Assembly: GCA_030525945.1 (NCBI GenBank)
Contig: JAUNDT010000002.1
Location: 176,150-240,149 of the forward strand
Length of the DNA: 64,000 bases
DNA from: Coriobacteriaceae bacterium
GTDB lineage: Bacteria; Actinomycetota; Coriobacteriia; Coriobacteriales; Coriobacteriaceae
Direction: 5' to 3'
Below, one piece after another: positions 28,603 to 37,674 of this stretch; position 1 is the first letter of the stretch, and the number at the start of each line of letters is the position of its first letter. The notes under the pieces are model-generated. The model was not told where the DNA came from. It ran no database searches and worked only from the letters and a program-made list of their open reading frames with translations. A program made the translations under genes and the position numbers.

Positions 28603-29784
28603 TCACGCCGCCTTACCCCTCGAACGCCAGATGGATTGAATGATTCCCACCGCAGCGCACTGCATAAGCATCGACGATGAGCCGAAACTGATAAACGGCA
28701 GGGGGATACCCGTAATGGGCATGAGACCAATGGACATGCCGATTTCCTCTAAAAGCTGGAAGGTCCACATGCCAACGATTCCCAAGGCCGCCAGCTGCAA
28801 AAACAGGGAATCCGATTGATGGGCCACGCGAATCGTCGCGAAGATGAGCAGAGCAAACAGGGCAAGCAGGACAAGCGCGCCGACAAAGCCGAATTCCTCG
28901 GAGAGGAGTGCGAACACGAAGTCGGTGTGGGCCTCGGGCAAAAAGCCGGCACCGGACTGGGAAGCGTTGCCGATTCCCTTACCGAAAAACCCACCTGATC
29001 CCACGGCGATCAGGGACTGCAGCAAATTGTATCCCGCGCCGGATGTGTCGGCCTCCGGATCGATGAACACCAGCAGGCGGTTCATCTGATACTGCTTGAG
29101 GAGCACATCGTGACCGAGCGCGGCATCGAGCACCGAGTCGAGCGCCAGCATGATCGAAACACCGCCGATGAGCAGCGCTATCGTGCACAGCACCCACTCC
29201 TTGCGCGGGCCGCTCATCATGATGATCACCGCACCGGAGAAGAAGACGACGAGACCGCTGCCCAGGTCGCCCGCCACAACCGCAGCGCCGAACGGAATCG
29301 CGAGCATGCCGCAGAACTTGATGTACTCGCGCACCGTATCGATGCGCCCGTTGTATTGCGCGCCGAGCGAGGCCATGAAAAAGATGGTGATGAGTTTAGC
29401 GAGCTCAACGGGTTGAAACGTCAAACCGATGAGCGGGATTTTGATCCAGCCCGTCATGCCCTTGGCGTTATACGAAAGACCCGGGATATATGGGCTGAAT
29501 AAGACGATCAGATCGAGAATAAGCAGGACGGTCGTCATGCCGGCGAGCCCGGAGAAGTCACTACGCCAGCACATAAAGGCCAAGACGCACCCCAAACCGA
29601 TGCCCAAAAGCTGCCTGCTAAAGGAGGCCTCCTCGATGGTGAGCGAGGCGGTCCAGATCACGAACGCGCCGTACGCCAAAAGCGCGAGCCAGGCGATCAG
29701 GACCGGGACGCTGATTTTCTGACGCAGGCTGTTCTTGCCCGCATCCATCTTCTTGTTCACACGCTTCAACGCATCGGTTGCCAT
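28603..29784 (-). CDS. rodA: Rod-shape glycosyltransferase RodA (SEDS family)
   Basis: Peptidoglycan polymerase working with PBP2 in the elongasome. 393 residues, about ten membrane helices. SEDS landmarks include FQPVELAKLITIFF, the AHTDFVFALLSEEFGF loop and the C-terminal GIPLPFISFGSSSML. The gene is 8 bp from mrdA, the usual partner. Confidence 0.95.
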   Translation of the reverse strand: MATDALKRVNKKMDAGKNSLRQKISVPVLIAWLALLAYGAFVIWTASLTIEEASFSRQLLGIGLGCVLAFMCWRSDFSGLAGMTTVLLILDLIVLFSPYIPGLSYNAKGMTGWIKIPLIGLTFQPVELAKLITIFFMASLGAQYNGRIDTVREYIKFCGMLAIPFGAAVVAGDLGSGLVVFFSGAVIIMMSGPRKEWVLCTIALLIGGVSIMLALDSVLDAALGHDVLLKQYQMNRLLVFIDPEADTSGAGYNLLQSLIAVGSGGFFGKGIGNASQSGAGFLPEAHTDFVFALLSEEFGFVGALVLLALFALLIFATIRVAHQSDSLFLQLAALGIVGMWTFQLLEEIGMSIGLMPITGIPLPFISFGSSSMLMQCAAVGIIQSIWRSRGKAA

Positions 29785-29792
29785 ACTCTCAC

Positions 29793-31841
29793 CTACCTCG
29801 TGCTGTCCCCGCCCACGTACGGACGATCATCGGGGCTGTTATACAGTGCGCCCAGCACCGTGCGGACCGCCGGCATGGCGCAGGTGGATCCGTATCCGCC
29901 TCGCTCGATCACGGCTGCAACGACGTACTTCGGATCGTCGAACGGAGCATAGGCGATAAACCAACCATACGGGTCCTCGCCGTTCTTCTCGCCCGTACCC
30001 GACTTGCCGGCGACCTGAACGGGCAAGTTGGTAAAGTGCGCCGCCGTAACCGGCGACTCCTCGTAAATCATGGAGTGCACTCCGCGATAAGCCACATCGA
30101 GAGCGCCCTCGGCTTTCACCTTGGCGGTGAGGCGCTTCTTCTTCTCGTACGAGAACACATCCCCCTCGCCGTCTCGGGCTACGGCAGAGAGCAGCACGTG
30201 AGGCGTCCACTCCGTGCCGCCCATCGCAAGGCCGCAGTACGCAAGCGCCATCTGGAGCGGCGTGACGAGAATATCGCCCTGGCCGATGGCGATGTTGGTC
30301 ATATCGCCCGCGCCCCACGCGCGCTGATCGGCCGGAAGATCCTTGAAATGCGTCTCTTTCCACGCGGCGTCGGGAATGCGCCCCTCCGCCTCCGACGGAA
30401 GATCGACGCCCGTCTTGGCGCCCAGGCCCCAACGACGGTACATCTCCTGTAGCCCCTCGGGGTTCTTCTCGTCGTAGAAGAAGTTCTTGCCCAAATCGTA
30501 GAAGACGACGTCGCAGGAGTCGCGAATGCCAGTCTCGAGATTTCGAACGCCGTGGCCGGACTCGAGCCAGCACTTCTTGCCCCATGCCTCGCCGAGACCC
30601 GTCCAAAAGCCGGTGCAATTAGAGGACATGTCGGCGGTATAGACGCCGTACTCAATGCCCGCAAGCGAGGTGAACGGCTTGATGGTCGAAGCGGACATGT
30701 ACAGACCGCCGATAGCGCGGTTGAGCAGCGGGTGATCGCCGGAATCGCTGTTGAGCACGTCCCATACATCGGAGGAGACTCCGCCCACAAACACGGAAGG
30801 GTCGAACGTGGGGGCGCTCGCCATACCGAGGATCTCACCGTTCGTGCAGTCGAGGCACACGCAGGCGCCGCACGTGGGATGGTAGCTCGTGGATTGAGCG
30901 ACTTTCATGCCGAGCGCCAGGCCCTCCTCGCACGCGCGCTGAATGTTGATATCCAAGGTGAGCTTGATGTCGCTGCCCGACTTTGCCGGAACGGCACCGG
31001 ACTGGCCAACCACGTTGCCGTCGGCGTCGACCTGGACCACCTGCTCGCCGCGGATGCCCTGAAGCAGAGATTCGTAATAGTACTCAACGCCCGCCTGACC
31101 GACGATATCGCCCGACTGATACGCGATGCTGCCGGCACGCTCCTCCTCGGACATCTTTTCCTGCGCGTCGAGCTGCTCCTGGCTCACAGTGCCGGTGTAG
31201 CCAACGACATGGCACGCAAGCGTACCGTGCGGATAGGAGCGCTCAGTGCGTTCGGCGATGCGGACGCCGGGGAACTCGTCAATATGCTCTTGGATGTACG
31301 CGATCGTGGACCTGCGGACGTCCGTCGCGATCGTATGGGGGCTCTGGGCGCCCTCAGTGTTGTCCTGAATGTTGCGCAACACGGCCATATACGGCATACC
31401 GAGCACGTTCGCGAGATGCCTGACCACGATGCGGTTCTCCGCCAAGTCGCGATAGGCGACGACTGCGAGCGATGCACGGTTCTCCACGATCGCCACGCCA
31501 TTGCGGTCGAGGATGCGGCCGCGTGGCGCCGGCGTCGTCACGGTGCGGGTTTGGTTCTTCTCGGCAAGCCCGTCATAATAATCGCTCGAAACCATCTGCA
31601 TGCTCCAAAGCTTTGCGATGATCGCGGCGAATACAGAGGCGACGCCCATGGTGAGGAGCTTAAACCTGCCGTTGGACTTAACACCCGAGGTGCTGCCCTC
31701 CCCCTCCGAGGCGCGGGGGCGCGTTCCCGTCTGCGTATCGAACGTGAACTTGCCGGAATAGCCCCGCAGGAACAGCAACGAGCCGATGATGGCAGCCATG
31801 AGAATGAGGCCGGCGAGGATAACGATTACCTGAGGATCCAT
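29793..31841 (-). CDS. mrdA: Penicillin-binding protein 2 (elongasome transpeptidase)
   Basis: 682 residues. An N-terminal membrane helix (about 4-25) and a second hydrophobic helix (about 62-78) are followed by the dimerisation domain (RGRILDRNG near 107). The transpeptidase has SxxK STIK at 384-387, SCD at 442-444 in the SxN position, and KSGTG. The extra N-terminal helix plus basic linker is unusual, since most class B PBPs have one membrane anchor. It lies between mreD and rodA. Confidence 0.93.
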   Translation of the reverse strand: MDPQVIVILAGLILMAAIIGSLLFLRGYSGKFTFDTQTGTRPRASEGEGSTSGVKSNGRFKLLTMGVASVFAAIIAKLWSMQMVSSDYYDGLAEKNQTRTVTTPAPRGRILDRNGVAIVENRASLAVVAYRDLAENRIVVRHLANVLGMPYMAVLRNIQDNTEGAQSPHTIATDVRRSTIAYIQEHIDEFPGVRIAERTERSYPHGTLACHVVGYTGTVSQEQLDAQEKMSEEERAGSIAYQSGDIVGQAGVEYYYESLLQGIRGEQVVQVDADGNVVGQSGAVPAKSGSDIKLTLDINIQRACEEGLALGMKVAQSTSYHPTCGACVCLDCTNGEILGMASAPTFDPSVFVGGVSSDVWDVLNSDSGDHPLLNRAIGGLYMSASTIKPFTSLAGIEYGVYTADMSSNCTGFWTGLGEAWGKKCWLESGHGVRNLETGIRDSCDVVFYDLGKNFFYDEKNPEGLQEMYRRWGLGAKTGVDLPSEAEGRIPDAAWKETHFKDLPADQRAWGAGDMTNIAIGQGDILVTPLQMALAYCGLAMGGTEWTPHVLLSAVARDGEGDVFSYEKKKRLTAKVKAEGALDVAYRGVHSMIYEESPVTAAHFTNLPVQVAGKSGTGEKNGEDPYGWFIAYAPFDDPKYVVAAVIERGGYGSTCAMPAVRTVLGALYNSPDDRPYVGGDSTR

Positions 31842-31846
31842 GGGCC

Positions 31847-32428
31847 CTACCGCAAAACCTTGTAGCGTGAGCCGCCGTACGACAGACCACCGTGCGCACG
31901 TCCCCTGCCACGCGACGAGAAGCCCGAGCCGGAGTTACCCGAGCCGCCCATGAGAAGCAGCGGCACACACGCGAGAACGTCCAAAACGCCGGACGCAAGC
32001 CCATGCACGCCGACCGCGGTGAGCAGATTCGACTCAACTCCCATGAAGAAGAGGGCAACGGAGCAGATGATGTTGACGGCAAAAACGGCCAGAATCACCA
32101 CGCGAATGGTCTGCATCCCCAAATCAGAGGCAAGGCCCCGAGACATGAGCGCGATGGTATAGCCCGTCAGCGCGAGGAGCAACGGCATAAGGCCGATCGG
32201 CGACGCGGTGGTGAGATCGTAAAAGAGCCCGGAGAAAAAGCCCACGTACACCATGGACCTTGAGTCACCCGAAATAGCGCAAACCGCCGTGAGGACGAGC
32301 ATGAAGTTGAAGCGCCCGCCCATAACGGAGAATTGCGGTGCCAGCATAAGGTGCAGCAGCATGCAGGCGATAACGGTGATGACGAACCCGGAGCGGGTGC
32401 GCCGATTGGAATTCATTTCAAATGCCAT
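31847..32428 (-). CDS. mreD: Rod-shape determining protein MreD
   Basis: 193 residues, mostly membrane helices, with the family-like FSGLFYDLTTASPIGLMPLL. A glycine/serine/arginine-rich cytoplasmic tail (GGSGNSGSGFSSRGRGRAHG) is not typical. It lies between mreC (9 bp) and mrdA (5 bp). Sequence similarity in this family is low, so position in the cluster carries much of the call. Confidence 0.85.
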   Translation of the reverse strand: MAFEMNSNRRTRSGFVITVIACMLLHLMLAPQFSVMGGRFNFMLVLTAVCAISGDSRSMVYVGFFSGLFYDLTTASPIGLMPLLLALTGYTIALMSRGLASDLGMQTIRVVILAVFAVNIICSVALFFMGVESNLLTAVGVHGLASGVLDVLACVPLLLMGGSGNSGSGFSSRGRGRAHGGLSYGGSRYKVLR

Positions 32429-32437
32429 GTGCGCCTC

Positions 32438-33397
32438 CTACTCGTTCGCGTTTTCATCGGGGTTTGCAGCCGCATCCTTCTTGGGATCCACGCCCTGTGG
32501 AGCGCTGTTCGCGTCGGCGACATCGGCCTCGCTCGCGCGCTGCTCATCGTTGAGCGTTGTAATGACAAGCACTTCCTCATTGTTCTCGGCAGACGAAGCG
32601 GGGCGCACGACGATGGAGTAGTACACGGCATTGGCCGAGCGCTCGACTGATGCGACCGTGCCGAGGGGCAGGCCCTTGGGGAACGTGCCGCCGATGCCGG
32701 ATGTGATAATAATGTCTCCCGCGGAAACCTGCGCATCGGCGACGACGTACTCGAGCCTCAGCGTGCCGTCGGCCTGCCCGCTCAGCATGCCCTGAGCACG
32801 TGATCCCTGGACCATGGCGGAGATGCCGGACTGCTCGTCATTGAGCAGACGGACCGTGGCCGTGGTCGGGGAAACCTCGATTATCTGGCCGATCACTCCC
32901 CCGGAACTGCACACCGCCATACCCGGCTCAAAGCCGGCATTGGCACCCTTGTCGATAACGACCGTGTCCGACCACGAGTCCCCCGTCGAGCCGATGATGC
33001 GGGCCGCCGTCGACTCGAGGTTGTACGTCGATTTGAGCCCGACGAGTTTCTCGAGTCGCTCGGCGGTTTCATGCGCTTCGGAAAGCTCCGCAACCTGGGC
33101 GGTGAGCTCCTCGTTCTTCTTCTTAAGCTCCGAGAGGGTGTCACCCGAGGCCGTAGCGTTGGAAACGATATTGCCCAGGGCGTTGAACGGGGCGGCAACG
33201 ACACTGCCGAGCGAGCGAACCGGCGCAGTGATCGTCATGACCGCGCCGCGGGCGGCATGTATGGGCCCGGACTCACCCTCACGCAGGTAGAACGTGAGAA
33301 TGAGCAGCGACACGAGGCATAAAACAATCAACGGGCGTCCACCCGTTGATTGTTTTGAGTTATGCAGGCTTGATGAGTACTTGGGTTGTTTCGGCAC
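32438..33397 (-). CDS. mreC: Rod-shape determining protein MreC
   Basis: 319 residues. A single membrane helix (about 24-38) is followed by a coiled coil (about 80-115) and the two-beta-barrel core (GSTGDSWSDTVVIDKGANAG, then GMAVCSSGGVIGQIIEV). GTG start at 33397 with AAGGGG 5 bases before it. Codons about 14-26 contain a perfect 15-bp inverted repeat followed by T residues. mreB precedes it by 21 bp. An acidic tail follows the second barrel. Confidence 0.92.
   Translation of the reverse strand: MPKQPKYSSSLHNSKQSTGGRPLIVLCLVSLLILTFYLREGESGPIHAARGAVMTITAPVRSLGSVVAAPFNALGNIVSNATASGDTLSELKKKNEELTAQVAELSEAHETAERLEKLVGLKSTYNLESTAARIIGSTGDSWSDTVVIDKGANAGFEPGMAVCSSGGVIGQIIEVSPTTATVRLLNDEQSGISAMVQGSRAQGMLSGQADGTLRLEYVVADAQVSAGDIIITSGIGGTFPKGLPLGTVASVERSANAVYYSIVVRPASSAENNEEVLVITTLNDEQRASEADVADANSAPQGVDPKKDAAANPDENANE
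33321..33356 (-). terminator. Terminator-like hairpin inside the mreC coding start
   Basis: Perfect 15-bp arms (33321-33335 and 33342-33356) with a 6-base loop. On the minus strand the stem ends in GTTTTATG, so the U-tract is short and partly within the stem. It lies about 42-77 nt into mreC, upstream of the membrane-helix codons. Confidence 0.6.
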
Positions 33398-33418
33398 AGC
33401 CGCCCCTTCGGTTATTCG

Positions 33419-34462
33419 TTACGCGTTGCTCTGGACGAACCCGCCGTCAAACGCATTAGCCTCAAGAACACGCGCGCAACCGTTGACGACGTTGTCGAGA
33501 GCCGTGGGGCTCACGTTCACCGCGACTCCCGTCTCATCGCGCAGACGCACGTCGAGACCGCGCAGCATAGCGCCGCCGCCCGTGAGCAGGATGCCGTAGT
33601 ACATGAGGTCGGAAGCAAGATCCGGCGGCGTGGCGTCAAGCGCGTCCTTGACGGCCTTGGTCATCTCGTCGAGCGGCTTGTTCAGCGCGCGGCGAATCTC
33701 CTCGCTCTCGATGCGGACTGTCTTGGGAAGACCGCTGATAACATCGCGGCCGTTGACCTCGACGTCGAGCTCGTCTTTAAGCGGAACCGCCGAGCCGACC
33801 TTGATCTTGATGTCCTCGGCCGTGCGCTCGCCGATAGCGAGGTTGTACGCATCGCGAACATGCTGCAGGATTGCCTGGTCGAACTCGTCGCCGGCAATGC
33901 GGATGGACTGGGACACAACGATACCGCCCATAGCGATGACGGCGACCTCGGTGGTACCGCCGCCGATGTCGATAACCATCGAGCCGGTGGGCTCCTCAAC
34001 GGGCAGGTCCGCACCGATGGCGGCAGCCATGGGCTCCTCAATGAGATACGCCTGACGAGCGCCCGCCTGGATGGTGGCCTCGAAAACGGCGCGCTTCTCC
34101 ACCGAAGTCACGCCGGAGGGAACGCACACGACCACGCGCGGACGAGGCGTCCACGGGTAGCGCTTGTCGCTCGCCTTCTCGATGAAGTAGCGAAGCATGG
34201 CCTCGGTAACATCGAAATCGGCGATGACGCCGTCCTTGAGCGGGCGCACGGCGACGATGTTGCCCGGGGTGCGGCCGAGCATGCGCTTGGCCTCGATACC
34301 GACGGCCAAGATGCGCTCATCGTTCTTATCGATGGCGACAACGGAGGGCTCGCGGATAACAATGCCCTTGCCGCGCACAGAAACAAGCGTGTTCGCGGTG
34401 CCCAGGTCAATGGCGAGATCGCCATCGTACTGGCCGAAAAACATGTCCATCAAAGAAAACAA
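33419..34462 (-). CDS. mreB: Rod-shape actin homologue MreB
   Basis: 347 residues. Actin-fold phosphate loops are present: DLAIDLGTANTLV near residue 15 and MVIDIGGGTTEVAVI. The adenosine motif TGGGAMLRGLD is also present. The start is TTG at 34462 with AGGAG 5 bases upstream, matching the short N-terminus of Gram-positive MreB. It heads the mreB-mreC-mreD-mrdA-rodA unit. The 34463-34570 gap holds no gene. Confidence 0.97.
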   Translation of the reverse strand: MFSLMDMFFGQYDGDLAIDLGTANTLVSVRGKGIVIREPSVVAIDKNDERILAVGIEAKRMLGRTPGNIVAVRPLKDGVIADFDVTEAMLRYFIEKASDKRYPWTPRPRVVVCVPSGVTSVEKRAVFEATIQAGARQAYLIEEPMAAAIGADLPVEEPTGSMVIDIGGGTTEVAVIAMGGIVVSQSIRIAGDEFDQAILQHVRDAYNLAIGERTAEDIKIKVGSAVPLKDELDVEVNGRDVISGLPKTVRIESEEIRRALNKPLDEMTKAVKDALDATPPDLASDLMYYGILLTGGGAMLRGLDVRLRDETGVAVNVSPTALDNVVNGCARVLEANAFDGGFVQSNA

Positions 34463-34570
34463 GTCTGCTCCTACGTCAAACTGTCGATAACGCTATTCGT
34501 AACAGCAGTGTAGCGTGCGTTCAGCTGACCCCATGGCCGGAGCTGCCAAACGCACGGCTTGCACACCTAA

Positions 34571-35839
34571 TTACTCAGTCTCTTCCACATTGAAGTCGGT
34601 GACGATGTTGGAAACCGCCCAGCCGAGCCCCTCGCGGACGAAGTCGACCTCATAGGTCATCTCGCCGCCCTTCTTGAGCTTGACGGATACGGTTGCCTTC
34701 GTCTCGCTCATGCCGGCATCCATGCCCTTGATGGTGGGCGTGGCGTCAACCGGGATGGAGGCCTCGATAAGGGAGCGGTCGCTCTCGTCGAGCCCGGACG
34801 CCAGGAACTCCTTAGTTTCGGCACCATCGGAGACGGCGGTGAACAGATCAGTCAGGACATCCTGCTGCGAGGGGATGCCAAAGCCGCGCGTGAAGGCAAA
34901 TGCACCGGCGGCACCGGCGATAACGAGCAGGAGCAGCACAACGAGGAAGACTTTGAGGCCGGCGTGGCGATGCTTGCGGCGGACCTTAGCCTCGGCACGG
35001 TCCTGCTGAACCACCTCATGCTCGGAGAGCGTGAAAAAGCCGGTATCGGAAGGATCGGGGATGAAGTTGCCCGACTGGCCGAGTGGGTCGAGGGGATCCA
35101 CATTGGGGGTGAGCGCGCCGGTCGCGGGCATCATGGCGGCATGAGCCGAGATGGTATCGCGGGCACGGTCGTAAGCGGCCTGCTGGTCGGGGCTCAACTG
35201 GTAGATGCCATCGGCCGTGGCGGCGTCAAAGACCTCGACGGCGTCGGAGAAGCGGCTCGTGGCAACATAAGCCTGGCCCAGACCGGCGTTAATCGCGCGA
35301 ACGTCGTCGCGGGGACCGATGAAATCCAATGCCGTGCGATAGGACTCGATGGCGTCCTCGGGGCGCTGCAGAGCCACGAAGCAATCGCCCAGGCTCGCCA
35401 GGGCGCTGGCGGGAGCGGGGTTCGTGCCGTCGATTGCCGCCTGACGATAGGCGACGCCCGCCTCGGTGAGATTGCCGAGCTTTTCGAGCGCGCCGCCGAG
35501 ACCGAGATACGCCTTGTAGGGCGTGGCGTAGCTCGCGTCCTGGGTCGCGCCGGTAAACGCCGTAACCGCACCCGTCAGGTCGCCGGAGGCGACGAGCGCC
35601 TTACCGCGGTTGGTGAGAAGGGCACCGCGCTTACCGTAGCCGGTGTCTGCAAGAGCGGCCTCGTAGGCAGCCGCGGCATCGGCATAGCGGCCGAGTCTCA
35701 TGAGGGAGTTGCCGCGCAGGTGATCGACCTCGCCGTACGTCTCCGAAGGATCCTTTGCAGCGGAGAACAGCTGCGCTGCGGCAGCATAGTCGCCCGCGCG
35801 ATACGCCGTACGAGCCTGTTCCAAAGCCTGGTTATTCAC
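34571..35839 (-). CDS. Tetratricopeptide repeat membrane protein
   Basis: 422 residues. Six or so TPR units fill about 1-210 (for example ARTAYRAGDYAAAAQLFSA and GDCFVALQRPEDAIESYRTA). One membrane helix (about 293-315, VFLVVLLLLVIAGAAGAFAF) and an extracytoplasmic C-terminal domain of about 100 residues follow. GTG start after GGAG. It is 31 bp from the cyclophilin gene upstream. A scaffold role is plausible; the substrate or partner is unknown. Confidence 0.8.
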   Translation of the reverse strand: MNNQALEQARTAYRAGDYAAAAQLFSAAKDPSETYGEVDHLRGNSLMRLGRYADAAAAYEAALADTGYGKRGALLTNRGKALVASGDLTGAVTAFTGATQDASYATPYKAYLGLGGALEKLGNLTEAGVAYRQAAIDGTNPAPASALASLGDCFVALQRPEDAIESYRTALDFIGPRDDVRAINAGLGQAYVATSRFSDAVEVFDAATADGIYQLSPDQQAAYDRARDTISAHAAMMPATGALTPNVDPLDPLGQSGNFIPDPSDTGFFTLSEHEVVQQDRAEAKVRRKHRHAGLKVFLVVLLLLVIAGAAGAFAFTRGFGIPSQQDVLTDLFTAVSDGAETKEFLASGLDESDRSLIEASIPVDATPTIKGMDAGMSETKATVSVKLKKGGEMTYEVDFVREGLGWAVSNIVTDFNVEETE

Positions 35840-35869
35840 AAGTGCTCCTTTGCTATAAAGATGCGCCGC

Positions 35870-36409
35870 TTACGCCTCGTGGACGATCTGGACGCGAACG
35901 ATCTCATCCCCGGCGCGAAGGCTGCCGATGACGTCCTTGCCCTCAACGGTCGAGCCGAAGACCGTGTAGCCGGAATCGAGGTTATGCTGAGGACCGAGGC
36001 AGAAGTAGAACTGAGAGCCGGCGGAATTGGGATCCATGGAGCGCGCCATGGCAAGCGCGCCGTCCTCGTGGCTGTTGCGCGGATTGGTGGAGAACTCCTC
36101 TTTGATGCTCCAGCCGGGGCCGCCCGTACCGGGCTGCCCATTGGGACCGGCCTGACCGGCGGCGACCTGCTCGCACGTCATATCGCGGGTATTCGGGCAA
36201 CCGCCCTGAATCACAAAGCCGGGGACGTAACGGTGGAACTTAAGGCCGTCATAGAACCCCATGGTTGCAAGCTCGCAGAAGTTCGCAACGTGGATCGGAG
36301 CGCCCTCGCAGTCAAACGCGACGCGAATGGTGCCCTTGCTCGTCTCGATAATCGCGACCTCGTCGCCAACGAGCTGGTACTCAGGGGTATGAAGCTTCCT
36401 CTGGAACAT
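35870..36409 (-). CDS. Cyclophilin-type peptidyl-prolyl cis-trans isomerase
   Basis: 179 residues. It speeds proline isomerisation in protein folding. Family blocks present: FHRYVPGFVIQGGCPNTRD, then GALAMARSMDPNSAGSQFYF and LDSGYTVFGSTVEGKDV. There is no signal peptide, so it is cytoplasmic. ATG 36409 follows AAAGGAGGG; the ORF extends 8 codons upstream. A TAGAAT at 36443-36448 (minus) could be its -10 box. Confidence 0.92.
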   Translation of the reverse strand: MFQRKLHTPEYQLVGDEVAIIETSKGTIRVAFDCEGAPIHVANFCELATMGFYDGLKFHRYVPGFVIQGGCPNTRDMTCEQVAAGQAGPNGQPGTGGPGWSIKEEFSTNPRNSHEDGALAMARSMDPNSAGSQFYFCLGPQHNLDSGYTVFGSTVEGKDVIGSLRAGDEIVRVQIVHEA

Positions 36410-36450
36410 GAGTCCCTCCTTTATTGCAGGCATAGTGGTCCTATTCTAGC

Positions 36451-36475
36451 AAAAAGGAAGCACGGCCGCCCGTGC
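36451..36475 (-). terminator. Intrinsic terminator after the zinc-ribbon gene
   Basis: GCACGG/CCGTGC stem (36460-36465, 36470-36475) with a 4-base loop. On the minus strand it is followed by TTCCTTTTT. It lies between the zinc-ribbon gene and the cyclophilin promoter. Confidence 0.75.
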
Positions 36476-36501
36476 AGCGGCTTGGCATCGCGTTCGAGCG
36501 G

Positions 36502-37674
36502 CTATTTCTCCACCGGTTTCCAGGCGCCCACGTTCTCCTCGTATTCGACCACGTCAATCGCGCGGCCGTTCACCATCTCGACCTCGCGCAGGGGGCGCAA
36601 AATCTCATCCTGGTGATCGAGGGGACGCTCCCCTTCCGGCAGGGCAAGAGATATATCCCAAGAGCGGCAGAGGACATCGACGCGGTTGTACATCCAGGTC
36701 GCGAGCTGAATCAAGTGCTCGACATCCTGCGCGTACGCCGTGTCCTTAGAAAGCGAAAGGCCCTTGAGCTCGTCGATGGCGGCCTGCACGCTATCGCGCA
36801 GCATGTACGCGCTCTTGGACGCCTCCTCCCGCTGCGCGCGGTCCTTTGCCAGGTACTGGCCGTTATACGTTTCAACCACGGACCCGATCTCGTCCTGGAA
36901 CGCAACGATACGCCCGTAAATCGCGCTCAGGCGCTGGAAGGCTTCCGCCTCGGAGAGCGTTTTGTCGCTCAGGTCGTCGTGATCGGCCTTCTGCTCACCC
37001 TTATCCTTTTTGGCCTCGGCGTCATCAGCACTGGAAGCGTCCGCGGAGCCCTCGGGCTTCTGGCGACTCGGATACATCTCGCTGGCGGCCTTATCAAACG
37101 AGGCGAGCAGCCCCGGCATCACCCCAAGGGGGTCGGCGGTCACGAACCATGCGCCGCCTCCCATCAGCACGAGCGCAACACCGGCCGCAATCCACTTGCC
37201 GCGACGCGGCTTGGCATACGGATCTCGCCCGTCTGCGGGCTCAGCCGGGGCGGGCATGGGCTTACGAGCAGCGCCTCTGGAAGAACCCTCGCTCGACTGA
37301 GTTGGCTGAGCACCCGAAAGCTCTCCGCCATCCAGCACAGAGGTGTTCTGCTCGTCCGTCTCCAACGCATCGGACCCAGCCAAGGAGCCCGACGCGGGCT
37401 CCGGCACCAGATCATCGAGCATCTCGGAAGTAATGCGCGGAAAACTGGCCGTGCGGCCAGCGGCAAGATCGCTTGAGGCCGAGCTTTGCGACAGGATCCC
37501 GGGCGCAGGCCTTCCGCATTTGGGGCAGGAGCGGTCCTCACCGCTCAAGCGCGCTCCGCACCCCTCGCAAAAAATAAACTCGGGAACCACGTCAATGGTG
37601 GGCAATGCGCCGCCGCACGAGGGGCACGTCGTCGCGTCATCGGCGACCGAGGAATTGCAATGGGGGCAGATCAC
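36502..37674 (-). CDS. Zinc-ribbon membrane protein of unknown function
   Basis: 390 residues. Two N-terminal zinc ribbons carry CPHC/CPSC and CEGC/CPKC pairs (residues 3-53). A low-complexity Ser/Pro linker follows, then one membrane helix (about 158-178, WIAAGVALVLMGGGAWFVT) and an extracellular, mainly helical domain. The architecture is common in Actinobacteria without an assigned function. Its ATG overlaps the P-type ATPase stop by 4 bp, so the pair is probably cotranscribed. Confidence 0.8.
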   Translation of the reverse strand: MICPHCNSSVADDATTCPSCGGALPTIDVVPEFIFCEGCGARLSGEDRSCPKCGRPAPGILSQSSASSDLAAGRTASFPRITSEMLDDLVPEPASGSLAGSDALETDEQNTSVLDGGELSGAQPTQSSEGSSRGAARKPMPAPAEPADGRDPYAKPRRGKWIAAGVALVLMGGGAWFVTADPLGVMPGLLASFDKAASEMYPSRQKPEGSADASSADDAEAKKDKGEQKADHDDLSDKTLSEAEAFQRLSAIYGRIVAFQDEIGSVVETYNGQYLAKDRAQREEASKSAYMLRDSVQAAIDELKGLSLSKDTAYAQDVEHLIQLATWMYNRVDVLCRSWDISLALPEGERPLDHQDEILRPLREVEMVNGRAIDVVEYEENVGAWKPVEK

